Part shown: positions 55,296-64,000 of the stretch, one piece after another
Layout: each line of letters starts with the position of its first letter
Position numbering within the stretch: position 1 is the first letter of the stretch
From: Bog-756 sp963699105
Lineage (GTDB): Bacteria; Actinomycetota; Acidimicrobiia; Acidimicrobiales; RAAP-2
DNA: 64,000 nt
NCBI GenBank assembly: GCA_963699105.1
Contig: CAVOTI010000003.1
Span: 186,001-250,000, forward strand
Reading direction: 5' to 3'
The notes under the pieces: generated by a model
Told to the model about the DNA's origin: nothing
The model's input: only the letters and a program-made list of their open reading frames with translations
Database searches by the model: none
Made by a program: the position numbers and the translations under genes

Positions 55296-58200
55296 GTGAC
55301 TTCGACCGCCAACCCGCTCGTCGGGGTAGGCACCGAGCCCCACGGTCGTCGGCCGGCGAGGGGCACCGTTCTCACCCGAGCCGGGCGCCACCCGTATCGA
55401 CGTACCCCTGGGCCGGAGGGTGATGGTGGTGAGCGACCTGCTCCTCACGCCGACCGCCACCCCCTCGACCACCGCCACCACCGCCGAGCTGGCAAGGGCC
55501 CTCGACACCTGGGAGGGACCGGGTGTCCTGATCATCGCCGGCAACCTCTTCGACCTGACCGGGGCGGGGTCACCGCTCGTCGGAGTGCCGGCAGTCGATG
55601 GAGGCCCACCCGGCTCTGGCCCGGGCCCTGACCCGTTTCCTCACCTTCGACGAACGGCGGGTGATCCGCCAGACCGGTACCCACGAGCCGGGCTTCGACA
55701 CCGACCCCGAGACCATCGCCGCCATTGCCGCCCGGGGCATCGAGCAGCTCGGCCCGGTCGACCTCTACCTCCATACCGCCGGGGGCGTGCGGGTGGCCCG
55801 GGTGGAACCCGGAGAGCACGCCTACGCATCAGGGTGCAGCGGTCCGAGACCGAGTTCGACCCGGCCGCCGACGCCAAACCGGGGGTCGTCGGCCAGTCTT
55901 CGGCCGGCCGGGGATGGCGCACCCTCGTCGCCCAGTCACAGGACGACGCCCCCTGGCTCATCGGGCTCAACCGGCTCAGTGACCCGTCGGCCCTGTCCCG
56001 GTTCGTGGTGTCCCGCACCCTCTACCGCCGGCTGGGCCGGTACGCATGGTGGCTCCTGGTCCCCTTCGTCGTGGCCGGACTGTTGCGGGTGGCCGTCACC
56101 CCCTGGGTGCTCGACCACCTCGGGTCGGGACTCCCGGCCCGGGCCATCCGACACGCCCACCAGGCCGACCTGGCCGATCAGACCCTGGTCGCCGCCGGGG
56201 TGGCGCTGGCCGTGCTGGTGGTGTTGGCCCTCATCCTCGGCCTGTTGAGCCGGCGGATGTGGTCGATCCTGGGCGGTGGCGCCCTCGACAGCGTGCGGTC
56301 CGAGGCGGCGGCCAACGACACGGCCCGGGACGCCGGGCGACGGCTGGTGCGCCGGGGGTACGCCGGTTTGATCACCGCATCCACCTTCCAGTCGGAGCTC
56401 ACCAACCTGGGTGTCGGCTTCTATGCCAACGTGGGCGCCACCGGAGAGGTGGTCGAGGAGCACCGGGGACGCCTCGGCACTCCCCCCGGTCTTCCTCCAC
56501 AACCAGCGGGTGAGCTGGGTCGAGCTCGAGACCGGGGCGGAGCTCCACGTGCGCATGCTCCTCGGGCGCAACGAGCTCCGCTCGCCCAGCGTGCTGGAGC
56601 GGGTCGTCACCCGGGAGCGCCGGCCAGGAGCCTGCACCCCACGCTGGTGGCGTCGTACCCCATGGGCGAGTCGTGGCCGCCGGCACCCGACCTCCACCAG
56701 GCTCTTCGCCGGACCCGCCGGGTGCGCCGCTGGGCCTCGGCCGCCATCCTCTTCGCCGGCATCATCGACCTGCTCGATGCCATCACCCCGCCGCTGCGCG
56801 GGCAGGCTGCACGTGGTCCTGGAGTTCCTCCCCCTGCGGGCCAGCGAGGCGGCCGGGAGCCCTGATCGCCATGGCCGGACTGGCCCTGGTGGCTCTGGGC
56901 CGGGGGATCCTCCGGGGCCAGCGCCGGGCGTGGCGGGTGGCCGTGGTTCTCCTGTCCGTCACCATCGTCCTCCACCTGGTGGCCGGGGCCGACTTCGAGG
57001 AATCGTTGGTGGCCCTGGCCGTGTTGATCCTGTTGCTCACCCACCGCCGCGACTTCCAGTCGGCGTCGGACTGGTCCTCGCTCCGGTCCGCCCTCGTCGC
57101 CCTCGGGGTGGGTCGGTGGGGATCACCGTGCTGACCACGGCGTCCATCGAGTTGTTCACCCACGTCAGCCGGCACCATCATCCCAACCACATCCCGTGGT
57201 GGACGGCGTTTCAGGCGGTGTCGGAACGGCTGGTCGGGCATCCAGACCATCGCCCTCCCCCACCGGGCCGACCGGTTCCTGGCCCCGGCGCTGCTGGCCA
57301 TCGGCCTCACCCTGGTGGCCGTCGCCTTGTTCCTGTTGACCCGTCCGGTGGTCGACCGGCGACTGAGTTCGGGGCCGGGCCGCCGAGTTCCGGGCCCGTG
57401 ACATCGTGCGGCGACACGGGATCTCGACCCTCGACTACTTCGCCCTCCGAGTCGGACAAGAAGTGGTTCTTCCATCGCGACAGCCTGGTGGCCTACGCCG
57501 TCTACGGGGGGGTCTGTCTGGTCTCGCCGGACCCCATCGGCCCCAGGAACGAACGGGAGCAGGTGTGGGGCGCCTTCCGCCGGTTCGCCGACAGCCACGG
57601 CTGGGTCACGTCGGTCATGGGCGCCGGCGAGAGCTGGCTGCCGGTCTACCGCGACTCGGGCATGCACAACATCTACCTCGGCGACGAGGCGGTGGTGCGG
57701 CCCCAGACGCTTCACCCTGAGCGGCGGGGACATGAAAGGACTGCGCCAGGCCCACAACCGGATCAAGAAGTACGGGTACACCGCCACCTTCCACGATCCG
57801 GCCCATCTGGCCCCGGCGCTGTCCAAGGAGCTCACCGCCCTCATGTCGCTCAGCCGCCAGGGCGAGCACGAGCGAGGTTTCTCCATGATGCTCGGGCCGG
57901 GTCTTCGACCCGAGAGACACCGGTCTGCTCCTGTGCGTGGTGCGCGGGCCCGACGGGGGGCCGGCGGCCATGTGCCAGTTCGTTCCGGCCCCGGGCATCA
58001 ACGGGTTCTCACTCGACCTCATGCGCCGCGATCCGTCCGACCACCCCAACGGCCTGTTGGACTTCGCCCTGTGCTCGACCATCGAGCACCTGCGGACCGG
58101 CGGCTACGAAGGTCTCAGTCTCAACTTCGCCGCCCTGCGATCGACGCTGTCCGGCGACAAGGGGGACGGGACGATGCAGCGGGCCGAGCGCTGGTTCCTG

Positions 58201-58582
58201 AAGCGCCTGTCGAATTTCGCCCAGATCGAGTCGCTGTGGCGGTTCAACGCCAAGTACGACCCCGAGTGGCTGCCCCGCTACGTGGTCTTCGACACCGCCG
58301 AGCACCTCGTCCCGGTGACGATGGCCATCGTCCGGGCCGAGTCGCTGTGGGAAATTCCGGTGCTCGGGCCGGATTCTGGCGGCCGGCGCCGAAAAGCGGA
58401 CGCAGGCCGCCCAGCGAGAGACCGATGCCTTCCTGGCCTCGGTCGGCCAGTGGGACGACGACGACCTTCGTCTCGGTCCGGAGAGCGGGGACCCTCCAGG
58501 TGGCGTCAGTCGGCGACCCCGATCCGGGGCCGCCACCGAGCGCCAGCCCTCGACGGTCAGCCACCCTGGGCCCCCGGCCTGA
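55296..58582 (+). pseudogene. Probable metallophosphoesterase-MprF-like fusion, many frameshifts
   Basis: No stop or start separates the parts, although about a dozen indels scramble the frame. The N-terminal part resembles a calcineurin-type phosphoesterase but with altered metal motifs: VSDLLLTP (usual DLHL), AGNLFDL (usual GDxFD) and GTHEPGF (usual GNHD). It is followed by RRLGRYAWWLLVPFVVAGLLRV and other helices, more helices around 56720-57370, and a C-terminal DUF2156 domain (FHRDSLVAYAVYGGVCLVSPDPIG, GVGESWLP-like, GTMQRAERWFLKRL) as in phosphatidylglycerol lysyltransferase MprF/LysX. It would aminoacylate membrane lipid. The end at 58582 comes from the best-fitting frame. The fusion is inferred. 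Confidence 0.65.
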
Positions 58583-58639
58583 TCCTGTCGATCCGCCCAC
58601 GGTCAGGCGGGCAGCCCGGGGTCAGGCCCCCCGGTACCG

Positions 58640-59518
58640 TCAGGCGGGAGGAGGCAGGCCGATCGGGTTGGGGAACGGGATCACGCCCTGGCCGGTCACG
58701 GCGGCGGCCAGCCGGTCGAGTCCCGACACCAGAGCCGACAACTGGCGGTCGTCCAACCCGGTGAAGGGGAGGGCGGCCAACCGGTCGGTCGTCGCCTCCA
58801 CGGCTTCCCGCACCTGCGCCCCCGACGGCGACAGACGGTCTCCGTCGAGCAGACCACGGTGCCCGAGCCGGTGACGGGCCGATTCCCATGCGTCGGCCGA
58901 CCAGCCCCGGTTGGCACAGAACAGCTCGGCCGGGATGCCCTCGGAGACGGCGAAGAGCACCAAGGCCTCACATCCGTCGAGGCCGTGAGCCACCAGACTG
59001 GCGACATGGCCGTCACCCCGGTGTTCACGGAGCGAGGTACACCCCTGCCACAGCCGCTCCACGGGATCGTCACCGGGATCGAGACGGCGGTTGGCGCTGA
59101 ACAGCGCCCGCCCGGAGCCGTCGGCTCCCCCGACCACCCGTTCGAGGAGAGTCGCCAAGTTCGACGCCTCCTCGTCGATCGATGGGAGGAGTCGTCGCAG
59201 AGCGCCCGCCGCACCGGCCCGCCGGGCCAGGACCACGGCCGAAGGTTGGGCATAGGTCCAGGCGTCGGGAATGGCACGGTCGACCATGGAGGAGTGGAAG
59301 TTGAAGAACGTCGCCGACACCACCGCCGGCCCCACGGCACCGAACGGCGCGGCCCGGGCGGCGAAATAGCCCATCCAAAAACCCCGGAGCCCGGTGGCGG
59401 CCAGCTGGTGGCGGCTCTCCGGAGTGAAGTAGGTCACGGCGTGCACCGCTTCGATCCGATGCCACATCGCTCGGGCCGTGGGACCATGACCGGACCCGTC
59501 GGGCTCCGGCGGCGCCAT
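58640..59518 (-). CDS. SCO6745-family protein
   Basis: 292 residues. It begins with ARAMWHRIEAVHAVTYFTPE and has LRGFWMGYFAARAAPFGAVGPAVVSATFFNFH, which match the actinobacterial SCO6745 family; the C-terminal half (ESARHRLGHRGLLDGDRLSPSGAQVREAVEATTDRL) looks like a winged-helix segment. Function is unknown; a regulatory role is possible. The ATG at 59518 forms TGATG with a stop in another frame that probably ends the upstream membrane protein gene. Confidence 0.85.
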   Translation of the reverse strand: MAPPEPDGSGHGPTARAMWHRIEAVHAVTYFTPESRHQLAATGLRGFWMGYFAARAAPFGAVGPAVVSATFFNFHSSMVDRAIPDAWTYAQPSAVVLARRAGAAGALRRLLPSIDEEASNLATLLERVVGGADGSGRALFSANRRLDPGDDPVERLWQGCTSLREHRGDGHVASLVAHGLDGCEALVLFAVSEGIPAELFCANRGWSADAWESARHRLGHRGLLDGDRLSPSGAQVREAVEATTDRLAALPFTGLDDRQLSALVSGLDRLAAAVTGQGVIPFPNPIGLPPPA

Positions 59519-60830
59519 CAGCCCGGCTTCGTGCCCCGTCCCCGGTGCCCAGTCCGGCGGCGGCCGGGTGGGGGCGCCGGCCGGCCAGCAGTCCGACCAG
59601 CCCGATGACGGCCAAGGTGATCAGCACCACGATCACCGCCACCCGCGTGGTGGGCTTGTCCCACACCACCAACACGAACAGACCGATGCCGAGGGATGCC
59701 CACTGCAGGCCCCGCCGGTGAGCGGCGAGGAAATCGTGAAACCGGCCGCCGGCCAGCCACGTCGGCTGTTCCCGCCCGGTGACCCACCTCCGCACCGACG
59801 GAATACCGGCGAGGAGGGCGATCACGGCGATGAGCAGGGCCAGAAACAGAGTCGCACGGATGGTGTCCTGCAGCGGGGCGCTCACCGTGTCGATCACCGC
59901 GGCATTGGCGGCCTTCGACTGCGACGGGCTCAGGGAGTTGAGGTACTGGTTGCGGGCAACGGAGATGACGATGAGCATGAGCCCCATCGACAGGGTCAGG
60001 CCGACGGCCGCCCTCACTAGGCCCCGACGTCGGTCCCTGGTGAGGATGACCCCGGCGGCGAAGATCAGCAGTGTGAGGATGGGCAGGATCAGAGCCACCT
60101 TGTTGAGCAGCCGGGTCACCCGCTGGAAGCGGACCAGTTGGTCCGACTGGAACAGCACCACGTTGAGGCCCTTGACCGCCGGCACCTTGTTGAAGACGGT
60201 GATGCCGTTCTGGTCCAGGCGCTTCTTCACCTGGGTCTCGACCTGGCTGAGATCGACGGTCACCTTGCCGTTCTTGGTCGACACCGAACCCTGCGTCGAT
60301 CCGGTCAGCACCGCCACCAACTGCTTGTGGGAGGCGCGGTTGGCTGCCACCCAGAGTTTCTGGAATTCATCGGACTCGACCAGCTTCAGGGTGATGCTGT
60401 AGGCGACGCTCTTCACCTCCGAGGTGATGGGCGTGACCAGAAAGCCGGCCTTGGGGGGCAGGGCGCTCTTCACCCGATCCGACAGGTCGGTCTTGGCGAT
60501 CAGTGTGTTGCTCACCCGGGTGGCCACCTCGGTCTGGATGGCGGGATTGCTGGCCAGTGGCGCCACGGTGTTCACGTAGGAATCGGTGTTCAGCAACTCG
60601 TTACGACCGAACACGATGACCACCGACACGATGGCCAGGATGCAGGCCACCACCACCAGCACCCACGCCAACACCCGCCTGACCCGTCCGGGACCCTTCT
60701 TCCCTGCCGATACTTCTGCCGCCCGTAGCGCCTCGTTCTCCCGTTGCAGTTCCTCGACCGTCTTGTGCAAGGACTTGACGTCCTCGTCCTCAGGGGAGGG
60801 TTCGGAACCGGGAGTATCGTCCATCGTCAC
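59518..60830 (-). CDS. Integral membrane protein of unknown function, likely frameshift near the C-terminus
   Basis: About 437 residues from the GTG at 60830 (ATG at 60824 also possible). A short coiled coil (VKSLHKTVEELQRENEALRAAE) precedes a membrane helix (~55-75). A ~180-residue exported region follows (ELLNTDSYVNTVAPLASNP, VSTKNGKVTVDLSQVETQVKKRL), then helices near 245-265, 280-300, 335-355 and two close to the end. As written the frame continues past 59518 to 59070 as a shadow of the SCO6745 gene. A one-base shift near 59570 would end it at 59518 with a TGATG overlap, which is more plausible. The family is common in actinobacteria but unnamed. Confidence 0.75.
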
Positions 60831-61089
60831 CGAGCCACCTTAACTGCGACCTCCCGGCAGAGCTGGGACCGCTCCGACCTGGCCATCCGGTGGTCCGGCG
60901 GTCCGGTGGTGCGGTGTCCGGCGCGGCCAACAGCCGTCCCGGGGCCGTGGGCACCGGGGAACGGCTGTCGGATGATGCGTCCGGTCTTGCGAATCGGCGC
61001 CGTGCCACGCCGGAACCGGCAGGCCGGTCAGGCCCGGTCGGCCACGCGGAACCGCCAGGCCGGTCGGCCCGGGTCGGCCCGCAGGCCGG
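60831..61089. other. Intergenic stretch with GGTCCGGTGG and CCGGTCAGGCC repeats
   Basis: 259 bp without a gene. CCGGTCAGGCC / CAGGCCGGTC units recur at 61018-61100, and the promoter of the minus-strand membrane protein presumably lies at its left end. Confidence 0.5.
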
Positions 61090-61481
61090 TCAGGCCAGCA
61101 GCTTGGCTTTCTGCGCTTCGAACTCGGCATCGCTGATGGCACCCTTGGCCTTCAGGTCGGCGAGCTTGCTCAGCTGGTCGACGTTGCTCGACGAGCCCGC
61201 CGCCTGCTTGACATAGTCGTCGAACGCCTTCTGCTGTCGTTTGGCCGACTCCTCGGCTCGCTCGTGCATGCTGCCTCCACGAGCGATGAGGTAGATCAGC
61301 ACTCCGAGGTACGGAATGATGATCACGAAGAGCACCCAGATGGCCTTGGCGAACCCGCCCATGTCGTGGCTTCGGAAGATGTCGCTGAAGACCACGATGA
61401 GCAGCCAAATCCACAAGAAGAAGAGAAGAACTCCAACATCGTCAAGAAGATGTTGAGTAGAGGATAGGTGTACGCAAGCAT
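61090..61481 (-). CDS. PLDc_N/SHOCT-type small membrane protein, frameshifted
   Basis: ATG at 61481 with AAGGAG upstream gives MLAYTYPLLNIFLTMLEF. A shift near 61425, inside a CTTCTTCTCTTCTTCTTG run, joins it to LFFLWIWLLIVVFSDIFRSHDMGG and VLFVIIIPYLGVLIYLIARGG (two membrane helices, PLD nuclease N-terminal-like). A linker follows, then a SHOCT domain at the end (KLADLKAKGAISDAEFEAQKAKLL). Total is ~129 residues. Such proteins are common in actinobacteria; the function is unknown, possibly membrane stress related. The break is in a microsatellite-like tract, so it may be an error or a slippage site. Confidence 0.8.
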
Positions 61482-61682
61482 GATTTCTGTTGCTCCTTGG
61501 TTGGGGACGGCAGCAACCATAGTGGGCCGCAAGCCGTCTTGACGGGTATCGGCGGACCCCCCCGGGGGCACCCATCAGGCATCGGCCAAGTCCCACACAG
61601 TGGCCGCTGACCACCTAGTGTCCACGACACGGATTGCCGACCTGTGTCGACGGCACGGATCACCGACCACAGAAGGGGGACC

Positions 61683-61766
61683 ATGAGCTACGAAGCGTCT
61701 ATCGTCTCCGTGGTGGTCGCCGGCGGAGCGGTAACGGTGAACAGTGGGGCGGCGCCGAGGCCATGA
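61683..61766 (+). CDS. 27-residue leader ORF overlapping the ClC gene
   Basis: ATG preceded by a strong site (AGAAGGGGGA, 2-8 nt away) reads MSYEASIVSVVVAGG and ends with a TGA that overlaps the ClC start (ATGA). It is Val/Ala-rich and mildly hydrophobic. The only good ribosome site for the ClC gene is the one in front of this ORF, so ClC translation probably depends on it. Confidence 0.5.
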   Translation: MSYEASIVSVVVAGGAVTVNSGAAPRP

Positions 61767-63205
61767 GCGAGTCGGCGACCGACGCCCCAGGGGCGGCGAC
61801 ATCTCCAGCCCAACCGGCTGCCCCTGGGTCCGACCCCATGGCCATCCTGAGGACCAGGAGCTATGTCCAGCTGCTGGTGCTCGCCGCCCTCATCGGAGCC
61901 CCGGTGTCCGGCGTCGCCTACGGCTACCTGAAGCTGGTGGCGCTGCTGCAGAACTGGATCTTCTCCGACCTGCCCAAACAGATCGGATTCGGCGGCACGC
62001 CGGCGTGGTGGCCGCTCCCGGTCCTGGCCCTGGCCGGTGTTCTGGTGGGGGCGACCATCACATATCTGCCGGGGACCGCCGGGCACAAGCCGGCGGAGGG
62101 GTTCAAGGCCGGCGGTGCGCCCGTCCCGAACGAGCTGCCGGGCGTGTTCGTGGCCTCCCTGGCCACCTTGAGCCTAGGCGTGGTCCTCGGACCGGAGGCC
62201 CCGCTCATCGCCATCGGAGGAGGGCTGGGCGTGCTGGCCGTACGCCTGGCCAAAAAGGACGCGCCGCCCAACGTGGCCATCGTGATCGCGTCAGCCGGAA
62301 GCTTCGCCGCCATCAGCACCCTGCTCGGATCGCCGGTCCTTGGAGCCTTCTTGCTGATGGAGGCGTCCGGACTGGGCGGACCGGTGCTGGGTTTGATCCT
62401 GGTGCCGGGGCTGCTGGCCGCCGGCATCGGCACCCTCATCTTCGTCGGGCTCGACTCACTCACCGGGTTCGGGACCTTCTCGCTCTCCATTCCGGGCCTG
62501 CCGCAGTTCAACCACCTGACTGGAGCCATGTTCCTGTGGGCCATCCTGTTCGGGCTGGTGGCGGCGGTGCTGGGGACCGGGATCCGCTTGTTGGGACTGA
62601 CCCTCCAGCCGGTGATCGAGCGGCGGAAGGTGGTATTGATGCCGCTCGTCGGCCTCGGAATCGCCGGGCTGGCCATCGGGTTCGGCGAAGCTACCGGGAG
62701 AAGTTTCACCGAGGTCCTGTTCTCGGGGCAGTCGGCACTTCCCCCGCTGGTGCTCCACGCCGCCACCTGGACGGTCGGCCCGCTGATCCTGTTGGTGGTG
62801 TGCAAGTCCCTCGCTTACGGGTTCTCGCTGTCCAGCTTCCGGGGCGGGCCCATCTTTCCGGCCATGTTCATCGGCGCGGCGGCCGGAGTGGCCGCCTCCC
62901 ATCTTCCGGGCATGTCGCTCGTGCCCGGGGTGGCCATGGGCATCGGTGCGATGGCCACGGTCATGCTCAAGCTGCCGATGACGTCCACGTTGTTGGCCAC
63001 CCTCTTGTTCTCCAGTGACGGGCTGAATGTCGTTCCCGTGATCATCGTGGCGGTGGTGGTCACCTATGTGGCCGTCGCCTGGCTACCCCAGACACCGGCG
63101 GAGATCGGCCTCCACCGCCAACCCGACCAACCCGACCAACCCGAACGGCCCGACCGGCCCGAGCCCGACCCGGTCGCCTCGCCGGGAGCGCCGTCCGATG
63201 GCTGA
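61763..63205 (+). CDS. ClC family chloride/proton antiporter
   Basis: 480 residues from the ATG at 61763. The gating motif appears as GVVLGPEAPLIAIGGG, with the Glu that marks proton-coupled transporters, and the third anion-binding segment is FRGGPIFPAMFIGAAAGV. About ten or more helices are visible. The N-terminus is Pro/Ala-rich, and the C-terminal tail has a 9-bp DNA repeat (63118-63150; Gln-Pro-Asp steps). No CBS domains. It exchanges chloride for protons across the membrane. It overlaps the 27-residue ORF upstream; the GAP-family gene follows. Confidence 0.9.
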   Translation: MSESATDAPGAATSPAQPAAPGSDPMAILRTRSYVQLLVLAALIGAPVSGVAYGYLKLVALLQNWIFSDLPKQIGFGGTPAWWPLPVLALAGVLVGATITYLPGTAGHKPAEGFKAGGAPVPNELPGVFVASLATLSLGVVLGPEAPLIAIGGGLGVLAVRLAKKDAPPNVAIVIASAGSFAAISTLLGSPVLGAFLLMEASGLGGPVLGLILVPGLLAAGIGTLIFVGLDSLTGFGTFSLSIPGLPQFNHLTGAMFLWAILFGLVAAVLGTGIRLLGLTLQPVIERRKVVLMPLVGLGIAGLAIGFGEATGRSFTEVLFSGQSALPPLVLHAATWTVGPLILLVVCKSLAYGFSLSSFRGGPIFPAMFIGAAAGVAASHLPGMSLVPGVAMGIGAMATVMLKLPMTSTLLATLLFSSDGLNVVPVIIVAVVVTYVAVAWLPQTPAEIGLHRQPDQPDQPERPDRPEPDPVASPGAPSDG

Positions 63206-63283
63206 GCACGCTTCGCCGTTCTCACCGGTGCCGGGATGGACCTGTTCGGGGACCGAAACCGCCATCTCACAGATCGGAGCCCA

Positions 63284-63934
63284 GTGGCCGTCTTCGACCT
63301 GATGCTCATCGGGCTGGCGGTCACGCTCGAGCCCATACCCGTCACCGGATTCATCCTGATCCTCAGTTCGGAACGGGGTCGGGTCAAAGGTGCGGCCTTC
63401 ATCGCCAGTTGGGTGTTGTCGTTGGTGGTGGTCGTCGTTGCCACCATTGTGGTGACCGGCGGCAAACCGCCCAAGCCGGCCACATCGCCGTCGACGGGTG
63501 TTTTGGCGGCCAAGATCCTCATCGGCGTGATCCTCATCGCCTTCGCCTTCCGCCGGCGAACCCGGACGGGCGCTCCCAAGAAGAAGCCGACCTGGATGAC
63601 CAAGCTCGATCACCTCTCGGTGTGGGCGGCGGCGGGTATCGGAGTGATCCTCCAGCCCTGGGTGCTGATCGCCGGCGGGGCAGCCACCGTCGCCCAGCTG
63701 CACGTCTCGTCCCTCGAGTCCTACGTGCTGCTGATCGTCTTCTGCATCCTGTGCACCGCCAGCATTCTCGGAATGGAGCTCTACGCGGTGTTCGCCCCCG
63801 AGTCGTCCACCATGCGGCTCGATGGGCTGAGGAACTGGATCGACACCCACCGCGACCAGGTCATCGTCGTCCTCGCCCTGATCGTCGGTCTGTGGCTGGT
63901 CGGCGACAGCAGCTACTTGATCGCCTCTCAATGA
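63284..63934 (+). CDS. GAP-family (Sap-like) membrane protein
   Basis: 216 residues from the GTG at 63284, which follows GGAG; the ATG at 63236 would add 16 residues. There are six helices, starting DLMLIGLAVTLEPIPVTGFILIL, with a central basic loop (RRRTRTGAPKKKPTWMTK). This matches the actinobacterial GAP/Sap family linked to export of cell-envelope glycolipids in mycobacteria. The substrate here is unknown. Its stop overlaps the next start (ATGA). Confidence 0.82.
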   Translation: MAVFDLMLIGLAVTLEPIPVTGFILILSSERGRVKGAAFIASWVLSLVVVVVATIVVTGGKPPKPATSPSTGVLAAKILIGVILIAFAFRRRTRTGAPKKKPTWMTKLDHLSVWAAAGIGVILQPWVLIAGGAATVAQLHVSSLESYVLLIVFCILCTASILGMELYAVFAPESSTMRLDGLRNWIDTHRDQVIVVLALIVGLWLVGDSSYLIASQ

Positions 63935-64000
63935 TCGTCGGCCACATTGTCGCCATCCTCATAGGCATCTTTTTGGTGCTGTCGGTGCTGATCTCGGCGC
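63931..64000 (+). CDS. Start of a membrane protein gene, cut by the window end
   Basis: ATG overlapping the preceding stop; 23 codons are visible, reading MIVGHIVAILIGIFLVLSVL, a membrane helix. The overlap suggests it is in the same operon as the GAP-family gene. No family can be named. Confidence 0.6.
   Translation, partial: MIVGHIVAILIGIFLVLSVLISA

Overview
The window is about 70% GC, with dense, mostly G/C-ending codons, frequent GTG/TTG starts and many ATGA, GTGA or TGATG stop-start overlaps. Gene content points to an actinobacterium, most plausibly class Acidimicrobiia. It has paired acyl-CoA dehydrogenases, F420-type LLM oxidoreductase, an SCO6745-family protein, a DUF222/HNH protein, a qcrCAB-ctaE respiratory operon and secreted proteins built of 'GYWLVASDGGIFxFGD' repeats. 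The taxonomic call is inference; no rRNA or tRNA gene was seen.

Layout. 1-10.8 kb is a lipid/CoA catabolism region: two head-to-tail acyl-CoA dehydrogenase pairs, an SDR, an amidohydrolase and an LLM oxidoreductase, interrupted by a secreted CHAP protein and an SGNH-like protein that lacks the usual serine. 10.9-14.3 kb holds a DUF222/HNH protein and an MscS channel operon with a threonine-rich stalk protein. 14.4-31.3 kb returns to catabolism and transport: N-acyl-D-amino-acid deacylase-like hydrolase, aldehyde dehydrogenase, a secreted CAP-domain protein, cyclase, two divergent TetR regulators, an ABC exporter, an MFS exporter, nitronate monooxygenase, GH1 glycosidase, thiolase-like protein and enoyl-CoA hydratase. 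31.4-34.6 kb has a small membrane protein, TatA, an unknown protein and an MBL hydrolase. 34.7-44.4 kb encodes the terminal respiratory chain: ctaC-ctaD-ctaF on the plus strand faces ctaE-qcrC-qcrA-qcrB on the minus strand, separated by a minisatellite, a decayed insertion sequence and a gene-poor stretch. 44.4-55.2 kb has a HelD-like helicase, the haem genes hemE-hemH-hemG, lnt, a PNKP-like HAD phosphatase and acetyl-CoA synthetase. 55.3-64 kb has a probable metallophosphoesterase/MprF-like fusion, an SCO6745-family protein, membrane proteins, a ClC antiporter and a GAP-family protein.

Two features shape interpretation. First, reading frames are intact over most of the window but break repeatedly between about 47.6 and 58.4 kb, in housekeeping genes and often inside homopolymers. 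This looks like local sequence error rather than biology. Second, short tandem repeats, often in 9-bp steps that keep frame, occur inside genes and between them throughout.

Regulatory signals that can be read directly include a CTGAC...GTCAG palindrome in front of three unlinked catabolic genes (6.2, 14.35 and 16.3 kb), a different palindrome before a TetR gene, and several TANNNT hexamers 5-8 nt upstream of start codons, as expected for leaderless transcripts.
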